From the NCBI RefSeq assembly GCF_004348525.1, contig NZ_SMKG01000020.1, forward strand, positions 1-54,834: a DNA stretch of 54,834 nucleotides, written 5' to 3'. Shown here piece by piece: positions 25,231 through 32,961 of the stretch. Numbering within the stretch: the stretch's first letter is position 1; the number at the start of each line of letters is the position of its first letter. Origin of the DNA: Micromonospora sp. 15K316. GTDB lineage: Bacteria; Actinomycetota; Actinomycetes; Mycobacteriales; Micromonosporaceae. The translations under genes and the position numbers were made by a program. Under the pieces are notes generated by a model that was given only the letters and a program-made list of their open reading frames with translations, had not been told where the DNA came from and ran no database searches.

Positions 25231-26307
25231 TCAGCCACGCCCGCAGCGACGGCAGGCGCCCCGGCGGCGGAGGTGGTAGGCGTACGTGGCCAGGCCCAGC
25301 GCCGGGCCCCAGGCCGGCCAGAGCAGCATCGGTCCGGTGGCGAGATTGACGTCGGCTCCTGCGGCCAGCGCCCAGAAGTGCGGTTGGCCGACCAGTCCGA
25401 GCGTGGCCGCGGTGACCGCCACCGCGACCAGGGTGGCCGGGATCACGGCGAGCTTCACCGGCACCCGCCGGCCGGCCAGGCCGACCATCCAGCGGGGGAA
25501 GCGCTCACCCCACCGCTGCACCAGGCCGAGGGTGAGAACGGCGCCGACGGTGGCGAACGCGCCCAGCCCGAACCCGGCCCAGACCGCCCCGTTCTCCTGC
25601 ATCTCGGTGAGGAACTCACGGGAGATGCCGAGTGGGACGCCGGCCGCCCAGGCGAAGCGGGTCAGCGCGTACGCCAGCGGGATGACGGCGGCGATCCCGG
25701 CGGCCCACCGGCCCCACCGCGCGGCGGCGGCCGGGGTGGTCCAGCCCCGCACGCCGTCACCGCGACCGCAGGCCACGCACGCCCCGGCGGTACGCCGCTG
25801 CCAGGCCAGCACCGCCCCGGCGAGCAGCAGGCCACCGATCAGGGCGGCGAAACGGGCGAGGAGCGCCCAGGTGAACACGTCGGAGTAGTCGTCCTGGTGC
25901 CAACCGAACGGCGCACCGATGATCAGCATCGGGGCGTAACCGAGGATGACCAACACCCGGGCGTCCGGAACGACCAGGGCCAGGAAGGCCGCGACCGCCC
26001 AGCCGTAGCCGGCGAGCAGCACCCGCAGCGGGCGGGGCGGACGGGCGGCCGGACGGCTCATGGCCAGCGCGGCCACCGCCGCGGTGAGCAGCAGGACGGC
26101 GAAGACGGGTGGGCCGAACCGGACGGGGACCAGCCGGAGCAGGTTCACGTCGCCGTTCGCGTCGTTCGCGCCGAACGGGTAGCCGGCGCCGGTGATCGTG
26201 GCGAGCAGGGCGAGGACGCCCCAGAGGCCGAGCCAGCCGGCCGCGAGCGGGGCGAGTCGGTCGGGCCAGCGGGTGGCCGGGCGAGGTGGCGCATCGGTGA
26301 TCGTCAT
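25231..26307 (-). CDS. Polytopic membrane protein with two CxxCGRG motifs
   Basis: The product is 358 aa from ATG 26307. It has about eight to nine hydrophobic segments. After the fourth or fifth there is a hydrophilic loop with CVACGRGDG, and the extreme C-terminus has CRRCGRG. These two matching half-knuckles could together bind one metal ion on the cytosolic face. No transporter or enzyme family was recognised. It lies 76 bp downstream of a response-regulator gene on the same strand and is probably expressed with, or controlled by, that two-component system. Confidence 0.8.
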   Translation of the reverse strand: MTITDAPPRPATRWPDRLAPLAAGWLGLWGVLALLATITGAGYPFGANDANGDVNLLRLVPVRFGPPVFAVLLLTAAVAALAMSRPAARPPRPLRVLLAGYGWAVAAFLALVVPDARVLVILGYAPMLIIGAPFGWHQDDYSDVFTWALLARFAALIGGLLLAGAVLAWQRRTAGACVACGRGDGVRGWTTPAAAARWGRWAAGIAAVIPLAYALTRFAWAAGVPLGISREFLTEMQENGAVWAGFGLGAFATVGAVLTLGLVQRWGERFPRWMVGLAGRRVPVKLAVIPATLVAVAVTAATLGLVGQPHFWALAAGADVNLATGPMLLWPAWGPALGLATYAYHLRRRGACRRCGRG

Positions 26308-26383
26308 ACGCTCAGCCTCGGCCGGTACGCCCCGGAAACCCTCCCGTGCGGCGGTGAACCCGCTCCCCCGGCCGGGGGAGCCG

Positions 26384-27034
26384 TCAGCCCGCCGGGGTGA
26401 CGAACCCGGACTCGTACGCGGCGATGACCGCCTGGGTGCGGTCCCGCACCGCCAGCTTGGCCAGCACGTTGCCGACGTGCGTCTTCACCGTCTCCACGCC
26501 GACCACCAGGTGCGCGGCGATCTCCGGATTGGAGAGTCCGGCGGCCATCAACCGCAGCACCTCGGCCTCCCGCTCGGTCAACCGGGCAGCCCGCAGCCGA
26601 TCCCCGCCCGCCCGGCCGTACGCGCCGACGAGCCGCCGGATCGCCGCCGGGAAGAGCAGCGACTCGCCGGCGGCGACCACCCGCACCGCCTCCACCACCT
26701 CGGCCGGCCGGGCCCGCTTCAGCAGGAACCCGCTGGCGCCGGCGCGCAGCGCGTCGTAGACGTACTCGTCGTTGGCGAAGGTGGTGACCACGAGCACCCG
26801 GGGCGGGTCGGCGGAGGCGGCCAGCAGGTGCCGGGTGGCCTGGATGCCGTCGATGCCCGGCATGCGGACGTCCATCAGGACCACGGCGGGCCGGTGCCGG
26901 GCGACCAGCGGCAGCACCTCGGCGCCGTCCGCGGCCTCGGCGAGGACCCGCAGGTCCGGCTGGGCGTCGATGATGGCACGCAGCCCGACCCGGATCAGCT
27001 CGTCGTCGTCGACGATCAGAACCCCGATGCTCAC
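26384..27034 (-). CDS. NarL/LuxR-type response regulator
   Basis: The product is 216 aa from GTG 27034, which overlaps the kinase stop by 4 nt (GTGA). The receiver domain runs over residues 1-120, with acidic pocket DDD at 9-11, phospho-acceptor Asp 55 in VLMDVRMPG, a conserved Thr in VVTTF and Lys in FLLKRARP. The LuxR HTH follows at about 150-210 (LTEREAEVLRLMAAGLSNPEIA, GVETVKTHVGNVLAKL). It is the partner of the histidine kinase encoded immediately upstream. Confidence 0.95.
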   Translation of the reverse strand: MSIGVLIVDDDELIRVGLRAIIDAQPDLRVLAEAADGAEVLPLVARHRPAVVLMDVRMPGIDGIQATRHLLAASADPPRVLVVTTFANDEYVYDALRAGASGFLLKRARPAEVVEAVRVVAAGESLLFPAAIRRLVGAYGRAGGDRLRAARLTEREAEVLRLMAAGLSNPEIAAHLVVGVETVKTHVGNVLAKLAVRDRTQAVIAAYESGFVTPAG

Positions 27035-28269
27035 CGCGCCTCCCGGTACGGCAGTCGCACCCCGACCCGCCAGCGGCCGTCCTGCGGCCCGGCGGTGAGC
27101 CGCCCGCCGAGCAGCAGCACCCGTTCCCGCATACCGTTCAGGCCACGGCCGCCTCGGCCGTGCCCGGGGCGGCGCGGCGCCGGCAGCAGCTCGTTGACCA
27201 GCTCCAGCTCCAGCGCGTCCGGCCCGACGTCGAGCCGCAGCTCGACCGGCCCGTGGCCGTGGCGCGCCGCGTTGGTCAGCCCCTCCTGCACGATCCGGTA
27301 CCCCTCCCGGGAGACCACGGCCGGCAGGTCGGCCGGATCGCCGGTACGGCGGGCGGCCACGGCCAGGCCCGCGGCGCGGCTCTCCGCCACCAGGCGGTCC
27401 AGGTCGGCGAGCGTACGCTGCGGCGCCGGTACCGGCCGGCCGCGTTCGGGCTCCCGCAGCACCCCGAGTACGTGGTCGAGGTCCTCCATGGCGGTCCGGC
27501 CGGCCTCCTCGATGGCGGCGAGCGCCCGGCGGACGAACTCCGGATCGGTCTCCAGCACCGCGCGGGCCGCCCCGGCCTGGAGGGTGGCCACGGTGAGCGC
27601 GTGGCCGACGGAGTCGTGCAGTTCACGGGCCAGCCGGTTGCGCTCGGCGAGCCGGGCCGCGCGGGCCTCCAGCGCGGCGATCCGCTCGGCCTGCGCCGGC
27701 CCGAGCAGCACCGGCGCCATCGTCGCGGCCAGCGCGCCGAGCCCGGCGACGGCGTAGCCGAGGCCGACCACCAGCAGCACGCCGGTGAGGGTGAGCCACC
27801 CCGTGTCCCGCCCGTCGAGCGGACCGAACCGCTCCTCCCGGAGCAGCTCCGCACCGATGCCGAACTGCTGGGCGATGAAGGCCAAGGCCATCGGCACCGT
27901 GCTGAGCAGCGCGAACACCAGCAGGCCGCCGACGGTCAGGTGGGTGGCGATCCAGAGCGCGGCGCGCAGCCGGGTCTCCCGGTCCCCCCGGTGCGTGGGC
28001 GCGGGATCCGGCAGGTCCACCCCGAGCAGCGCCCGCGCCGCCGCGATCTCCAGCGCCCGGCTGCCGTCGAGCAGCAGGGGCACCCCGGCGATCAGGACGG
28101 CGATCACGAGCAGGCCGAACGCCAGCGGCCGGGGGATCGCCGGCCCGCTGAGGACCTGCCGGAAGGCCACCACGAGCAGCACGTACGGCAGCACGAGCAC
28201 GCCGCCCAGCAGCAGGAACACACCGCGCCGCCAGGTACTGGCCGCGACCAGCGGCGCCAGGGGCCTCAT
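27031..28269 (-). CDS. Sensor histidine kinase, DesK/NarX-like (HisKA_3)
   Basis: The product is 412 aa from ATG 28269. About five to six transmembrane segments are in residues 15-190 with no large extracellular domain, so it probably senses the membrane or an intramembrane signal. The HisKA_3 dimerisation helix carries RNRLARELHDSVGHALT, with phospho-acceptor His 218. The HATPase domain has REGYRIVQEGLTNAARHG (N-box) and GRGGRGLNGMRERVLLLGG (G-box). It phosphorylates the overlapping NarL-type regulator gene product. The target genes are unknown; the CxxC membrane protein downstream is a candidate. Confidence 0.94.
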   Translation of the reverse strand: MRPLAPLVAASTWRRGVFLLLGGVLVLPYVLLVVAFRQVLSGPAIPRPLAFGLLVIAVLIAGVPLLLDGSRALEIAAARALLGVDLPDPAPTHRGDRETRLRAALWIATHLTVGGLLVFALLSTVPMALAFIAQQFGIGAELLREERFGPLDGRDTGWLTLTGVLLVVGLGYAVAGLGALAATMAPVLLGPAQAERIAALEARAARLAERNRLARELHDSVGHALTVATLQAGAARAVLETDPEFVRRALAAIEEAGRTAMEDLDHVLGVLREPERGRPVPAPQRTLADLDRLVAESRAAGLAVAARRTGDPADLPAVVSREGYRIVQEGLTNAARHGHGPVELRLDVGPDALELELVNELLPAPRRPGHGRGGRGLNGMRERVLLLGGRLTAGPQDGRWRVGVRLPYREAR

Positions 28270-28339
28270 CGGCTCATTCTCGCGCCGGCACGCCCCTGGG
28301 CGACTCCCCCGCGTTGGGGAGATTCCTGCGATGTCCGCA

Positions 28340-28837
28340 CTAACGATGCTCGCGCACGTATCCCTGCGGGTCCTTGTCGTGGAAGGTCAGGTTGCGGCCG
28401 TTCTTGTGTTCGCCGTAGAAGGCCAACCAGCGGTGCCCCAGCTCGGCGCGCAGCTGCGCGCCGGCGTGCCGACGGAAGTCGGGCAACGCCTCGTCCTCCT
28501 CCTCGGCGAGGTGTTCGCTGTTCTCCCGGCGGGCCCGCCACACCGCCGCCCACCACTGGTCGGAGCCGACCGGGTGCAGCTTGGACTCGGCGATCGCGTC
28601 CCGGATCTTGTTGTGGTCGCCGACCGCGTCGACCGTCTCGGCCTCGCCGTCGTCGCCGTGCCGCACCAGGTGCGGATAGAGGATGGCCTCCTCGGCCTCG
28701 GCGTGGATGTCCAGGTGCAGGGCGAGCGCCTCCCAGATCGCCAGCAGCTCCTGTTCGTCGCGCGCGTCGTCCAGCCGGGCGAAACCACGCCGGAACGCGG
28801 CGTGGTCGTCCATGATCATGGCCGTGATGTCGTCCAA
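28340..28837 (-). CDS. Hemerythrin HHE-domain protein
   Basis: The product is 165 aa. The frame opens at a TTG (28837) behind a GGGGGA site; ATG 28819 is the alternative. A four-helix hemerythrin fold carries the expected iron ligands: MDDHAAFR, HLDIHAEAEEAILYPHL (HxxxE pattern), VGDHNKIRDAI and NSEHLAEEEDEALPDF. Such proteins bind a di-iron centre and may sense or store oxygen or NO, or aid iron homeostasis. It is divergent from the aldo/keto reductase gene. Confidence 0.88.
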   Translation of the reverse strand: MDDITAMIMDDHAAFRRGFARLDDARDEQELLAIWEALALHLDIHAEAEEAILYPHLVRHGDDGEAETVDAVGDHNKIRDAIAESKLHPVGSDQWWAAVWRARRENSEHLAEEEDEALPDFRRHAGAQLRAELGHRWLAFYGEHKNGRNLTFHDKDPQGYVREHR

Positions 28838-28953
28838 TTGGTCCCCCGTTCCGAAGCCGGCGTGCTGGTCAACTCCTCGCCGGCCGGGCGGGTGACGCCG
28901 TGGTCGCGCCCGCTCGGCGGCGCGCCGGCCCCCCGACCGCCCGACGTAGGCTC

Positions 28954-29949
28954 ATGATCGTGAACTATCTCGCCGCGGACGACCGCTACGACACGATGAC
29001 CTACCGGAGAAGCGGCCGCAGCGGGGTGCGGCTGCCCGCCATCTCCCTCGGCCTGTGGCACAACTTCGGCCCCGACCGCCCGTACGAGCGGCAGCGCGAC
29101 ATCGTGCGCCGCGCGTTCGACCTCGGGGTCACCCACTTCGACCTGGCCAACAACTACGGCCCGCCGCCGGGGTCGGCCGAGGAGAACTTCGGCCGGATGC
29201 TCGCCACCGACCTGAAGCCGTACCGGGACGAGTTGATCATCTCGAGCAAGGCCGGCTACCACATGTGGCCCGGCCCGTACGGTGAGTGGGGCTCCCGCAA
29301 GTACCTGATCTCCTCGCTCGACCAGTCCCTGCGCCGGATGGGGCTGGAGTACGTCGACATCTTCTACTCGCACCGGTTCGACCCGGACACCCCGCTGGAG
29401 GAGACGATGGGCGCGCTCGACGCCGTCGTCCGCTCCGGCAAGGCGCTCTACGTCGGCATCTCCAACTACAACTCAGAGCAGACGGCCCGGGCGGCCGCGA
29501 TCCTGCGGGAGCTGGGTACGCCACTGCTGATCAACCAGCCGTCGTACTCGATGCTCAACCGGTGGACCGAGGCGGACGGCCTGCTGGACACGCTCGAAGA
29601 GGCCGGCGCCGGGGCCATCGCGTACAGCCCGCTGGCACAGGGCCTGCTCACCGACCGCTACCTGGGCGGCATCCCGGCCGACTCCCGGGTACGCACCAGC
29701 GTCTTCCTCAACGAGAGCGACCTCGACGACGAGCGGATGGCGACCATCCGCGCGCTCGGCGCGATCGCCGAGCGGCGCGGCCAGTCGCTGGCCCAGCTCG
29801 CTCTCGCCTGGGCGTTGCGCGACCCGCGGATGACCAGCCTGATCATCGGGGCGAGCGGTGTGCCGCAGCTGGAGGCGAACATCGCGGCGCTGGGCAACCT
29901 CGACTTCACCGCCGAGGAGTTGGCCGAGATCGACCGCCACCTCGGCTGA
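28954..29949 (+). CDS. Aldo/keto reductase, YghZ/Mgr-type
   Basis: The product is 331 aa from ATG 28954. It has the (beta/alpha)8 aldo/keto reductase fold and catalytic tetrad context: HFDLANNYG (Asp/Tyr), ISSKAGY (Lys) and DIFYSHRFD (His). The insertion [17 protein letters not shown] matches the YghZ group (L-glyceraldehyde 3-phosphate reductase / AKR14). NADPH contacts appear at [13 protein letters not shown] and [13 protein letters not shown]. It likely reduces toxic aldehydes, including methylglyoxal, in the cytosol. It is a single gene. Confidence 0.93.
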   Translation: MIVNYLAADDRYDTMTYRRSGRSGVRLPAISLGLWHNFGPDRPYERQRDIVRRAFDLGVTHFDLANNYGPPPGSAEENFGRMLATDLKPYRDELIISSKAGYHMWPGPYGEWGSRKYLISSLDQSLRRMGLEYVDIFYSHRFDPDTPLEETMGALDAVVRSGKALYVGISNYNSEQTARAAAILRELGTPLLINQPSYSMLNRWTEADGLLDTLEEAGAGAIAYSPLAQGLLTDRYLGGIPADSRVRTSVFLNESDLDDERMATIRALGAIAERRGQSLAQLALAWALRDPRMTSLIIGASGVPQLEANIAALGNLDFTAEELAEIDRHLG

Positions 29950-30038
29950 GGCGGCCCCGGCGGGGTGGGAATCCCAGGCCGGGCTCCGGCGTTTCGATAC
30001 ACGGAACCGACGAGACCCCACCCCGAGGAGGGTCCGAG

Positions 30039-30161
30039 ATGAAGGTACGTAGCTCCCTGCGCTCGCTGAAGCAGAAGCCGGGTTCGACGGTGGTTCGGCG
30101 CCACGGCCGGGTGGTCGTGGTGAACCGCGCGAACCCGCAGTGGAAGGGCCGCCAGGGCTGA
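30039..30161 (+). CDS. rpmJ: Ribosomal protein bL36, cysteine-less (zinc-independent) form
   Basis: The product is 40 aa from ATG 30039 with GAGGAGGG about 7 nt upstream. It begins [16 protein letters not shown] and ends [12 protein letters not shown], the pattern of the short alternative L36. The zinc-ribbon cysteines of the standard protein are replaced (no Cys or His ligand set is present). Bacteria that carry both forms switch to the cysteine-less one when zinc is scarce, usually under Zur control, and so free ribosomal zinc. It lies tail to tail with an operon that has a Zur-type palindrome at its start. I found no such palindrome in the 89 bp in front of this gene. Confidence 0.95.
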   Translation: MKVRSSLRSLKQKPGSTVVRRHGRVVVVNRANPQWKGRQG

Positions 30162-30168
30162 AACGAGA

Positions 30169-30203
30169 CATCGGCGCCGTCGCGAACAGCGACGGCGCCG
30201 ATG
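30169..30203. terminator. Bidirectional hairpin terminator between rpmJ and the ABC operon
   Basis: CATCGGCGCCGTCGC (30169-30183) and GCGACGGCGCCGATG (30189-30203) form a perfect 15-bp stem with a GAACA loop. It sits 7 nt after the L36 stop and 42 nt after the last gene of the convergent transporter operon. Confidence 0.85.
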
Positions 30204-30245
30204 CCGTATCCGGCCGGTCGATTCGCCCGTACTGCACCGAACCGC

Positions 30246-31076
30246 TCAGGTCCTGCGGTACCGGATCCGGGGTCGCCCGTCGGCGGCCGTGTCGACGTCC
30301 GTGCGCACCTGGTAGACCTGCTCGATCCGGCTCGCGGTCAGCACCTCGGCCGGCGTGCCCGCCGCGACCACCCGCCCGGAGCGCAACAGCACCAGCCGGT
30401 CGCAGTACTGGGCGGCCAGGTTGAGGTCGTGCAGGGTCACCACGACGGTGACGGCGGACTCCGCGAGAAACCGCAGCAACTCCAGCTGATGCCGGATGTC
30501 CAGGTGGTTCGTCGGCTCGTCGAGCAGCAGCAGGTCCGGCTCCTGCACCAGCGCACGGGCCAGGTCCACCCGCTGCCGCTCCCCACCGGAGAGGCTGGAC
30601 CAGCGCCGCTGCTCGAAACCGGCCAGGCCGGCCTCGGCGAGCGCGCGCCGGGCCACGGCCAGATCGACGGCGGTGGCACCGGCGAGGCGTGGCCGGTACG
30701 GCGTCCGGCCCAGCAGGACCACCTCCAGTGCCGACATCTCCACGTCGGTGGCCGCCTGCTGGGTGACCACCGCGATCCGCCGGGCCAGCGCGCGCCGAGG
30801 TAGCGCGGTCAGCGCCGCGTCGTCGAGCAGCACGCGCCCCGCATCGGGGCGACTCAGCCCGGCCAGGAGCCGCAACAGGCTCGACTTGCCCGACCCGTTC
30901 GGCCCGAGCAACCCGACCGTGGCACCCGGCTCGGCGGTGAGCGCCACCTCGGCCAGGATCTGCGCCCCGGCCACACCCCAGCCGATCCGCTCCGCGAGCA
31001 GCCGCGCCGGCCGGGCGCAGCCCCCGCCACCGGCCCGGGCGTCCCGCACGCCGCCGCCGGTCTCCCCGCCGGTCAC
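30246..31076 (-). CDS. ABC transporter ATPase (FepC/BtuD type; family often labelled F420-0)
   Basis: The product is 276 aa from ATG 31076, overlapping the permease stop by 4 nt. An odd N-terminal 30-residue Gly/Ala/Arg extension comes before the nucleotide-binding domain. Walker A reads GPNGSGKSS, the Q-loop VVTQQAATD, the signature SLSGGERQRVDLARAL, Walker B LLLLDEPTNHLD, and the switch His is in TLHDLNLAA. It powers the FecCD-type permease encoded just upstream. It is the last of four overlapping genes that share the Zur-type palindrome at 33961-33977. Confidence 0.92.
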   Translation of the reverse strand: MTGGETGGGVRDARAGGGGCARPARLLAERIGWGVAGAQILAEVALTAEPGATVGLLGPNGSGKSSLLRLLAGLSRPDAGRVLLDDAALTALPRRALARRIAVVTQQAATDVEMSALEVVLLGRTPYRPRLAGATAVDLAVARRALAEAGLAGFEQRRWSSLSGGERQRVDLARALVQEPDLLLLDEPTNHLDIRHQLELLRFLAESAVTVVVTLHDLNLAAQYCDRLVLLRSGRVVAAGTPAEVLTASRIEQVYQVRTDVDTAADGRPRIRYRRT

Positions 31077-32176
31077 CGCGTGCCCGACCGGCGTCGCAGG
31101 ACCAGCGCGAACACCGGCACCCCGAGCAGTGCGGTGAGCACACCGACCGGAAGTTCCTGCGGTGAGAAGACGGTCCGGGCCACGGTGTCCGCCCAGATCA
31201 GGAAGATCGCGCCGGTCACCGCGCAGGTGGGCAGCAGCACCCGATGCCGTGCGCCGAGCACGAACCGGACCGCGTGCGGCACGGTCAACCCGACGAAACC
31301 GATCGCCCCGCTCGCCGCGACCAGCGTGGCCGCCACCAGGGCGGTCACGCCGAACAGCAGCAGCCGGGTGCGCCCGGGCGAGAAACCGAGCGACCGTGCG
31401 GTGTCCGTGCCGAACGCGAACGCGTCCAGCGCGGCCGCGCCGGCCCAGCAGACCAGCAGGCCGACGCCGGCGACCACGGCGCTCAGTGCCACCGCCGGCC
31501 AGGAGGCCGCGGTCAGCGAACCGAGCAGCCAGAACGTCACGCTACGGGTGTCCTGCGTGTGCGCGTCGGAGATCACGATCAGGCTGGTCACCGCGCTGAA
31601 CAGCTGCGAGACGGCCACCCCGGCGAGCACGATCCGGGTCGGCTCGCCGGCTCGCCGGCCGGCCAGCAGCAGCACCGCGCCGAACGCGGCCACGCTGCCG
31701 GCGAACGCGCCGGTGGTCAGGTCCAGCGGGCCGCTGCCGATCTGGAGCCCGAGCACCAGCACCGCCACCGCGCCCGTCGAGGCGCCGGAGGAGACACCGA
31801 GCAGGAACGGGTCGGCCAGCGGGTTGCGGGTGAGCGCCTGAAGGACCGCGCCGCACACCGCCAGACCGGCGCCGACCAGCGCGGCCAGCAGCACGCGGGG
31901 CAGCCGCAGGTCCCACACGATGCTGTCCGGCAGCGGCGGCAGCGGGCGGACCGGCAGGCCCAGATGGGTACCCACGGCCCGCAGCACGCTGTCCACGGGC
32001 AGGTCGGCCGAGCCCACGGTGACCGCCGCCGCGATGCTGAGCAGCAGCAGGAGTACGGCCGACGGCAGGACGTACCGGCCGGACCGCCAGGCGCCGGCCG
32101 GGGTGAACGGCTTCCGTCCGACCCCGACGGCCGGAACGGACGCCGGGGCGACCGACGGTCCGACTGACGGGTTCAT
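31073..32176 (-). CDS. FecCD/BtuC-type ABC permease
   Basis: The product is 367 aa from ATG 32176, overlapping the methyltransferase stop by 4 nt. About ten hydrophobic segments follow a 35-residue cytoplasmic N-terminus. Family landmarks are LRLPRVLLAALVGAGLAVCG, LTRNPLADPFLLGVSSGAS, LGFSPGRTRLLLFG and GAIGFVGLTVPHAVR, the last holding the coupling-helix Gly. Such permeases import iron-siderophore complexes, haem, cobalamin and related metal chelates. This clade is often annotated as an F420-0 carrier. The zinc-type operator in front of the operon suggests zinc or a zinc-binding metallophore instead. Confidence 0.93.
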   Translation of the reverse strand: MNPSVGPSVAPASVPAVGVGRKPFTPAGAWRSGRYVLPSAVLLLLLSIAAAVTVGSADLPVDSVLRAVGTHLGLPVRPLPPLPDSIVWDLRLPRVLLAALVGAGLAVCGAVLQALTRNPLADPFLLGVSSGASTGAVAVLVLGLQIGSGPLDLTTGAFAGSVAAFGAVLLLAGRRAGEPTRIVLAGVAVSQLFSAVTSLIVISDAHTQDTRSVTFWLLGSLTAASWPAVALSAVVAGVGLLVCWAGAAALDAFAFGTDTARSLGFSPGRTRLLLFGVTALVAATLVAASGAIGFVGLTVPHAVRFVLGARHRVLLPTCAVTGAIFLIWADTVARTVFSPQELPVGVLTALLGVPVFALVLRRRSGTR

Positions 32177-32961
32177 CGGCGGGCGAAGACCACGTAGTCG
32201 TCGAGGTACTGCCAGACCGTGCCGACCTCGGCGAAGCCGGCCGCGCGCAGGGCCGCGAGGTGGAACTCCAGCGGGGCGAGCGCCTGCGGCGGCCGGTCGG
32301 CGAACCGCCGTTCCCGCTCCGGCGCGAGCTCGGCCAGTTCCGGATGGCGGAGCGCCTCGGTGTACCAGGCGGCGTAGTCGAGCGCACCGGAGCCGAACGT
32401 CTCCTGCTGCACCCGGGCGTCGTGCCGGCGGGCGATCTCGCGCAGCGTGGGCGTCGATCCGTCGTACCGGAGGTGGTCGGCGTTGAGCAGCACGCCGCCG
32501 GCCGGCAGCAGCCGTGCCACGGTGGTGTAGACGTGCAGCAGCTGCGCCGGTGAGAGCCAGTGCAGCGCGGTCGAGCTGAGTACGGCGTCGACGCTCCGCC
32601 CGGCCGGCGCCTCCGCCCAGCCGTCGGTCACCAGGTCCACGTCGTGCACCTCGACCCGCGGGCCGTACCCGGCGAGTGCGCCCCGGGCGACCCGCAACAG
32701 GATCGGGTCGTAGTCGACGGCGACCGCCGTGGCCCGCGGGAAACCGGCCAGCAGCCGGTCGCTGATCGCACCGGGACCGCAGGCCAGGTCCAGGACCGTC
32801 AGGTCGTCCGGGCAGTGCAGCCGCAGCACGTCGAACATCGCCTCGAAGCGGTGGTCGCGGTGGGCCACGTAGGCGGACTGCTGCTCGTTCCAGAGCCCCA
32901 GCAGGCGGCGGGCGGACGACTGGTCCAGAACGGTGGCCTCGGTGCCGCTCGGCGCGGTCAT
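32173..32961 (-). CDS. Class I SAM-dependent methyltransferase within the transporter operon
   Basis: The product is 262 aa from ATG 32961. It overlaps the binding-protein gene upstream and the permease gene downstream by 4 nt each, so it is an integral part of the operon. The Rossmann fold shows motif I TVLDLACGPGAISDRLL, motif II AVAVDYDPILLRVA, and post-motif DAVLSSTALHWLSP, like the trans-aconitate / ubiquinone-type small-molecule methyltransferases. It has no membrane segment and should act in the cytosol. Its substrate is unknown; modification of an imported or exported chelator is one idea. It could equally be a stress-linked enzyme merely co-regulated with the transporter. Confidence 0.88.
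   Translation of the reverse strand: MTAPSGTEATVLDQSSARRLLGLWNEQQSAYVAHRDHRFEAMFDVLRLHCPDDLTVLDLACGPGAISDRLLAGFPRATAVAVDYDPILLRVARGALAGYGPRVEVHDVDLVTDGWAEAPAGRSVDAVLSSTALHWLSPAQLLHVYTTVARLLPAGGVLLNADHLRYDGSTPTLREIARRHDARVQQETFGSGALDYAAWYTEALRHPELAELAPERERRFADRPPQALAPLEFHLAALRAAGFAEVGTVWQYLDDYVVFARR

Noticed and set aside
29950..30038. Zur box in front of rpmJ
   Set aside because: No TGAAAA-type palindrome could be found in the 89 bp between the aldo/keto reductase stop and the L36 start.
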